A stretch of 64,000 bases of DNA from Megalobrama amblycephala (taxonomy: Eukaryota > Chordata > Actinopteri > Cypriniformes > Xenocyprididae). The translations under genes and the position numbers were made by a program. The notes beneath the pieces are model-generated. The model was given only the letters and a program-made list of their open reading frames with translations. It was not told where the DNA came from and did no database searches. Location of the stretch: NCBI RefSeq assembly GCF_018812025.1, contig NC_063045.1, positions 51,479,079-51,543,078 on the forward strand, written 5' to 3'. This document shows positions 57,631 to 64,000 of this stretch, in pieces; the stretch's first letter is position 1; every line of letters starts with the position of its first letter.

Positions 57631-58161
57631 TACAGTCCAGAAGTTTGGAACCACTAAGATTTTTAATGTTTTTAAAAGAAGTTTCGTCTGCTCACCAAGG
57701 CTACATTTATTTAATTAAAAATACAGTAAAAGACAGTAATATTGTGAAATATTATTACAATTTAAAATAACTGTTTTCTATTTGAATATATTTCACAAAG
57801 TAATTTATTCCTGTGATGCAAAGCTGAATTTTCAGCATCATTACTCCAGTCTTCAGTGTCACATGATCCTTCAGAAATCATTCTAATATGCTGATCTGCT
57901 GCTCAAGAAACATTTAATGTGTACAATTGTACAAAATATTTGTGTACAATATTTTTTTCAGGATTATTTGATGAATAGAAAGTTCAAAAGAACAGTGTTT
58001 ATCTGAAATCTAATCTTTTGTAACATTATAAATGTCTTTACTGCCACTTTTGATTGATTTAATGCATCCTTGCTGAATAAAAGTATTCATTTCTTTAATT
58101 TCTTTTCAAAAAAATAAAAATAAAAGTTCTTACTGACCCCAAACTTTTGAACGGTAGTGTA
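57631..58161 (+). mobile_element. TA-flanked MITE (CAGTCCAGAAGTTTGG ends)
   Basis: It begins TACAGTCCAGAAGTTTGGAA and ends CCAAACTTTTGAACGGTAGT then GTA, giving inverted ends with TA at the borders, consistent with a Tc1/mariner-type non-autonomous element. Family-typical interior words are CTCACCAAGGCTACATTTAT, CATCATTACTCCAGTCTTCA and TGATGAATAGAAAGTTCAAA. It is non-coding. Confidence 0.8.
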
Positions 58162-58164
58162 TAA

Positions 58165-58316
58165 TGCTACAGAAGCTTTGTATTTCAGATAAATGCTGTT
58201 CTTTTGAACTTTCTATTCATCAAGGAATCCTGAAAAAAAAAAGTACACAACTGTTTTCAACATTTAAAATAATCATAAATGTTTATTGAGCAGCAAATCA
58301 GCATATTAGAATGATT
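58165..58316 (-). mobile_element. inverted partial copy of the TA-flanked MITE
   Basis: TTTTGAACTTTCTATTCATC, TCCTGAAAAAAAAAAGTACA and GAGCAGCAAATCAGCATATT are the reverse complement of the interior of 57631-58161. It lies 4 bp beyond that element, tail to tail, and stops at a (TA)n. Confidence 0.75.
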
Positions 58317-59999
58317 TATATATATATATATATATATAAAACTGTAAAATATAACTGTAATGCAACTTTCTTCATTTTGCTCTATTACAGAATTTCAGTG
58401 TGAACTCTCAGCAACTCTTTCTCCAGTGATCTGGTCCACTGGTGTGTCGGAGCTGGAACGCTCTGGTTGGTATAAGAGTGACACTACTGTTTTATCTCTT
58501 AGCTCTCTCAGGTTGTCCGCACTGGACGAAAACCGCTCAGGGGTAAAACGCAAGATGAAGGCAGGGTGGGCAGAGAGTAATCCAGGACTGGAACATTCCT
58601 AAAGCCTGTTTACAACATGGAGAGATTGGCCAGGGGGGCTTAGAACATCGCTGCACCAAGCAAGGACCCAAAGAATAAACCCACTCTGACATAATGGATA
58701 AACACTACTGGGCAAAGAGAAAAGAGGAATGAAAAGAGAGGCAGGGATTGAGAAAAACAGAAAAAGGAATGAGAGTGAAGGGTGTAAATATAAGCAACAC
58801 GAGCTTGGTGAGCACCGACAGAAGCACAGAGGGACTTTGTACCACAGTTGTGCCAATTAAGCCTATGCCAGCTTTCACCATTAGGCCCACATGTTGTGTA
58901 CCGCTGATCGAGCTTTATGTAAAAAGCAACGGCGCATGGAGACCAGCCCCATCCCACTGAGAGAGACAAACCCTCACGGTTCACTGTGCGGAGATACTCT
59001 GATGAGAATAACCCCCAGCATGCTTTCTATTGTCCCAATACACATTTCCTCCCGTGTGTAGAATCCGTTTCCTCCTGTTCCTGAGCGGACAGGGATTCCA
59101 CGTGTGAATCGGCCAAGAGGCTCCTTCAAAAGCGAGGTATGATTATGACACACCATCTGCGAATAAATCTAAAGGGAAACCAGAGAGAAGCAGTTTCTTG
59201 TAACAGAGCAAAAATAGTAATTGTCACTATTAGTTTTACTCAATAAATGTCCTATTAGTTTTCTAAGAGAAAAACCTCACTAGCAACCTCATGAATTGAG
59301 CGCAACAGTCAGGTTCCAGAAGTAAAAGCTCCATTGAATTTCTCCATAAGAAAATTGATTTTTAACAATAACTTTTAAACCTTTAAATACAGGCCTACTG
59401 TGAGCTACGAGGTTGTTAATCCATAATATTAGCTTTTGTTGAAGCCGTCAACAAAAGCAAACAAAAGTGTTATTTCAGCTTATTTTTAAAAATATTTGTA
59501 TTTAAAAGCAGAATTCCTGGTGGAAAAGTATATTACCCATGATGCTGTACAGAAAATTACGCACCAAAATAGCTCCTTAGCTCCGCCCACTCCCATGAAG
59601 CACTGTGAATTATGTAATCTAGTCGATTTCCCTATGCTCTCAAAATACTTAAATATTGGTATACTTTTTTATAAATTATATTTTATATTATAAATGATAA
59701 ATTATGTATCTATTGTTTTTAATTTGATTATGTGGTTCGTAATGCTTCATGGGATTGTAATTCCTTCCTTCACTAAAGCCGTTAAGTTGTACACAGTCTT
59801 TGTATTTTTGTCATTTTGTCTGATTTTCAAAAACTTTTTTGCTTCAAATCAAGTTTATGTTACGTTATAATTCGCCTCATAGCTAATTGGCTTGGTTCAT
59901 TGCTTATAACCCTTTAATGAAGACTTTTTTTAAAAATTAATGGAAAAAATATTTCCAGAACCAGCACAGCTGAAAAAGGGGCGGGAACTGTTGAACTCT
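58317..59999. other. upstream flank: no gene
   Basis: Overlapping ORFs at 58360-59156 on both strands are not conserved in frame with anything I recognise and lack splice-paired neighbours. Otherwise unremarkable. Confidence 0.5.
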
Positions 60000-61085
60000 A
60001 TACTCAGAAGCTTAGCAACTGCATAGCAACATGCTAAAAAACCCACACAGGACAAATTAGAAACCACCTAGAAACATGTTAAAACTACTCAGAACATCTT
60101 AGCAACTAGAAAGGGACATGTTATAACCACTCTGAACACCTTAGCAAATGCATAGCATTGTTAAAACACTTAAAATTCATTGGTAACCACATAGCAACAT
60201 GTTTAAAACAACTCAATTCACCTTAGCAACTTCAACAAAGTCGCATGTTATAACCACTCTGATCACCTTAACGACTACATAGCAACATTATTAAAGCCAC
60301 TTAGATCACCTTAGCAACTGCATAGCAACACCTTGGCAACCAGCCATAACAGGTTTTCCAAGTGCCAAAAAGTTAAATTTTTCATTTATAATCGTGTTTC
60401 AAGAAATCTATTATTTTCCTTTTTAGATTGTGTCACATTCTCTTGTTTGTATCCTTTTTTGTCATTTAGAACACCTTAGCAGCTGCATAGCAACACCTTG
60501 GCAACCAGCTATAACAAGTTTTCCAATTGCCAAACACATTGTAAAAAATTTTAAAAGCTTATTTTCTTTCATATTTGTGTATTGCAAGTAAATTTTGGCA
60601 ATTATTTGCCTTTTAAGAACATATGTGTCATCTTCTTTTCTTTGTATCCTTTTTTGTCACTCAGAACACATTAGCAACTACATAGCAACACCTTGGCAAC
60701 CAGCCATAACGGTTTTCCAAGTGCCAAACACATTGTAAAAAAAATGGTAAAAGTTTATTTTATAATTGTGTGTTTCAAGTAATTTTTGGATATTATAATA
60801 ATTTTCAATATTTCTGGATATTATTAGAACTTATGTGTCACATTCTCTTGTTTGTATATTTTTGTCATTCAGAACACCTTAGCAACTGCATAGCAACATC
60901 TTGGCTGACAGCCATTATGGGTTTTCCATGGATCAAACACACACACCAAAAAAAATAAAATAATTTTTTTTAAAAGTTTACTTTCTTTTATAATTATGTG
61001 TTTCAAGTCATTTTTGGATATCATTTCTATTTTTAGACCTTATGTGTCACATTCTCTTGTTTGTGCCCTTTTTGTCATTGTACAC
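60000..61085. repeat. diverged tandem repeat array
   Basis: First, several short units of about 45-60 bp built on CACCTTAGCAACT-CATAGCAACA. From about 60300 come roughly four longer units of about 165-210 bp, each with GCATAGCAACACCTTGGCAA, then AAGTGCCAAACACATTG, GTGTTTCAAGTAATTTTTGG, and TGTGTCACATTCTCTTGTTT. The anchors recur near 60320, 60486, 60679 and 60887. It is non-coding. Confidence 0.85.
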
Positions 61086-62615
61086 CACACTTTCTCCAGA
61101 TAGTGACATCAGAGGTGGCCTGTTCCAGCCGTAATGTCACCTATTTTCTCTTGATTTACAGCACCTCAGTAGGCTAGACTACCTCTCTGTCTGTCTGTAT
61201 GTGTGTGTGCTGCAAGGATGTTTCTCTTATTTATGGAACATCGAGGCCTGCCGAGAATGTGTGATGCCTTAGGGAGCGTCCCAAGCCTGGGAGAGAGTGG
61301 CAGGGACTGTCCCCTGGGCCGCCAGAGGCCAACTTCAAGGCTGCTGTTGTTTGGAAGACAATAGCCCATCAATAGCTATCCTGGACAGGGAATCAGATGT
61401 GCTAAACACGGCAGATTGGGCCTCAGGTCCAACCTAGAGCTCACTGTCATTGTGAATAGTTCTTACTCTGAAATATATGGTAATGGCTGGACACATAAGC
61501 CTCAGTTACAGACAACGGCACTGCCCATAACCCTCCCTCTGGGAGTTATAACAAGTTTAAGGCATGTCTTACGCTTTCAAGCAAGAACAATATTAGTGAA
61601 ATGACACAAAGAAGACTGAACATTTCATTTCACAGGGGATATAAAAGAAAACAAAAAAAGAAAATGTAATTTAATTGTTATTTCTTACCATTACTGCCAT
61701 ATTAATTTCTATTTTCTGGCTCTTTTAACATACGGGTCAACACAAAAGGAACAAGGAATGCTGTTACGGATAATTAGCCTTTAGATCACAAGCACAGGCT
61801 TTTAAAGTCGTAAAAGGCCAACAAGATTAGACTACTCTGCATCTGATTGGTCCACACCTGTTTTGGCCGCTGTGGGAGCAGGTGTACCTAACATTTCAGG
61901 GTTCAAAGTTCAATGTCCCTGAGGTCACAGCGCAGAGAGCGAAAGCGCAAAGACCGCAGACTGGGCCAAAAAAACACCAAGCTGATGAGCAACCAGAGCT
62001 CAGCAGGGCTAAAGCACTGCTGACAGGGTGTATGTATCATACAGCTGTCTGGTTTGTCAGTTGGGACACATTTAGCCGAGGCTCTCATCACCAGCTGAAC
62101 CTTTAGAGTTTGTGTATCGCCTTATCGTCAAACTAAACTTGTTGTAAAGGCTTAAAGTTGAAACATAAGGGATGATGGGAAGGAATGTAAACAATCCTGG
62201 AAGATGTTTCACTAACATATCGTTCAGGATGAGGTCAACACATATGTATTCAGACTCAGAGTAGCCGACATTTACCTTATGTTATAAAAATGCAATCTTC
62301 TGTCTGTACTTAAAATAATAGAGTACTAAAATAGCCTACACTTCAATTAGTATGACACATTTGTTCCTGTTAATATAGAAGGACAGATTTTTTATGCCTT
62401 CAGAAATGCATAATAACTCAAATGAGCTTACACCTACACACAATTACCAGCTAGTGAACTAAAATGTTTCTACTAGAAAGAATGTCTGTCCAAGATACGC
62501 TGATCTTAATATAGTACAGTTTATTTAAAGTGACAGCATGACAGAAAACAGGAAAAGGAAATATTTTCTGTGCAGCTGTATTGAATAGCACACACTATTT
62601 CTCAAAATATTAAGA
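61086..62615. other. upstream flank: no recognised feature
   Basis: Non-coding; a short TG-rich stretch lies near 61177-61210. ORFs at 61166-61372, 61416-61604 and 61882-62106 show no domain. Confidence 0.5.
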
Positions 62616-62616
62616 C

Positions 62617-63486
62617 TATATATGGGTCAATGAAGTGATAGGTCGTTTTTTTTGTCCAAAGGCCTTAATACTAATAAAAAAACAAAGATATGACATCCAA
62701 AGTATGTAAGGTATTACAACTAGATCTCTTTTATTGAATCCAAAAGGTTTTAATTATATTTACCTACATATAAAGGTATTTTAAAGATTTTGAAGTGTCA
62801 AAAGGTAATTTGGTTTGACTGTCCAAAGGCCAATACAGCCATAAAATGTAATAAATGTATATATCAACACTGCATCATATATCAACACTGCAAAATGGTA
62901 TTAAAATTATGTGTAGAAGTCATTGTTTTGTTATGAGAAAGAATGTCCGGAAAAATTAATTTCATTGATGTTATTCGGAGTAACCAATATAAAGGGACCA
63001 TTTTGGATCAAGTTATGCGGTCAATATCATGTGACAGGATATGACATCATTCAGACACCTGCAAAGGACCACATGTTCATGAAGCAAAGTAACTAACTCT
63101 CTTTTAACTATTTGAAAAATTCATGTTTTCACTTGCTCATGCCCCAAAACATCAGGTCATTCAGTACAACCGCTATAAAACATGGAAAATGTTATAATAT
63201 TTAAAAAACTTGTACTAAATATAAAATGTTTGATCATCCTTTTGATATCAGCCTGTTAGCATTGTTTGAAAATATTGTTATTTTGTTAACCAAAAGTGTC
63301 ATTCGGTAAAACCGAGATTTTGGTTAAACCGAATGACTTTTTTGGTGACAAATTTAGTTCATCTTGTAAAAAATGACAAAAGCAGTGTTAATTAATTGTA
63401 AACCCCACATAATCTCATTGTTAAAACTTCATAAAACTTTATATTTTTTACACTTTTTAAAACCTTATTTGTCAATGACCCATATA
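62617..63486. mobile_element. inverted-repeat element with TATATGGGTCAATGA ends
   Basis: The left end ATATATGGGTCAATGAAG is mirrored by TTTGTCAATGACCCATATAA. The interior is AT-rich, with a near-palindrome CATTCGGTAAAACC / GGTTAAACCGAATG at 63300-63335. No transposase is visible. It is likely non-autonomous, with superfamily unknown. Confidence 0.6.
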
Positions 63487-63667
63487 AACCATATAATATT
63501 AAGGCTTTGTGTCCTCTACTCACAAAGTACTTATTTACTATATTATTTATTTATTTTTAAATGTAGCCCTAATAATTTCTAATAATTTAAAATCATTGAG
63601 TTGGATTAAATTAATATGTAATATTATAAAATTATTATTATTATTTTCTAACTAATATATATATATA

Positions 63668-64000
63668 AGGGCTGGGTAGAAAATATCGATTTCTCGATTT
63701 CTCATTTTTACGAACCGATATCGATTCTTAAATACCAATAATCGATTAGTCTTTTCTGTTTTCAGTTGATGAATGAGCAGAATATGTAGCGCCTCCCATC
63801 CAATAAATCGCAATCATCTTTGTGCTTTGTTATTTTGATATGAAGCAAAGTCTCAGATTTCAAACGACAATCTTATTATGAGATTCAAAAAATAAATACC
63901 GTTTTGGCGCTGTTAAATGTGACGTGACAGATCTCTGAGGCGCTAAAGCAAAGCAGCAGCACGGAGCGCATGTGAACTGATCCTCTCCTCCACTTTAATA
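63668..64000 (+). mobile_element. hAT-like element, cut by the window end
   Basis: GGGCTGGGTAGAAAATATCG, then ATTTCTCGATTTCTC and CGATATCGATTCTTAAATA, resembles the left terminus of fish hAT elements that begin with a GGGCTGGG motif. The right end would lie outside the window. Confidence 0.5.

Noticed and set aside
58360..59156. Possible small gene upstream of robo3
   Set aside because: Mutually overlapping frames on both strands, no recognisable protein, and no polyadenylation or splice evidence.
60000..61085. CRISPR-like or other spaced repeat array
   Set aside because: Units are long, diverged and contiguous in eukaryotic DNA, with no constant short repeat and unique spacers.

Overview
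This window reads as teleost fish nuclear DNA, most likely from a cyprinid (carp, minnow or zebrafish group). The grounds are AT-rich introns, abundant (TA)n and (CA)n microsatellites, and dense copies of short inverted-repeat DNA transposons of kinds I associate with cyprinid genomes, such as TTAA-flanked elements whose ends read AAAGGGTTAGTTCACCC. No prokaryotic gene organisation is present. The species cannot be fixed by eye.

The host gene is the 5' part of a roundabout axon-guidance receptor on the minus strand, best matched to robo3. Six coding exons can be placed with clean splice sites and matching phases: a signal-peptide exon (49003-49066), Ig1 (33381-33707), Ig2 first half (5243-5400), Ig2 second half (2012-2132), Ig3 first half (1784-1922) and Ig3 second half (498-625). 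Together they give 937 coding bases. The gene continues beyond position 1. Intron 1 is about 15.3 kb and intron 2 about 28 kb. The region upstream of the start codon (49.07-64 kb) should be promoter and 5' flank; I found no second host gene there.

Intron 2 holds the largest feature: a nearly complete DIRS-type tyrosine-recombinase retrotransposon of about 6.1 kb (25005-31080, plus strand, antisense to robo3). It has inverted terminal repeats identical over 161 bp, an internal complementary region matching both outer ends, a gag-like ORF, an RT-RNase H-methyltransferase ORF broken by one TGA, and a tyrosine recombinase ORF. It sits inside an older hAT-like MITE (24253-31106).

Most other recognisable sequence is DNA-transposon debris: a Tc1-like transposase relic with nested insertions (2.7-5.0 kb), many TTAA-flanked foldback MITEs, a TA-flanked MITE family, a mariner-like deletion derivative (13.4-13.9 kb), two tRNA-like SINE modules (17.3 and 39.8 kb), and a diverged tandem array (60.0-61.1 kb). 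The remaining intronic and upstream stretches show nothing I can name, although regulatory elements would be expected there. I found no CRISPR array, functional tRNA or rRNA. The DIRS element is an exceptionally legible example of a known class; I do not claim a wholly new system.
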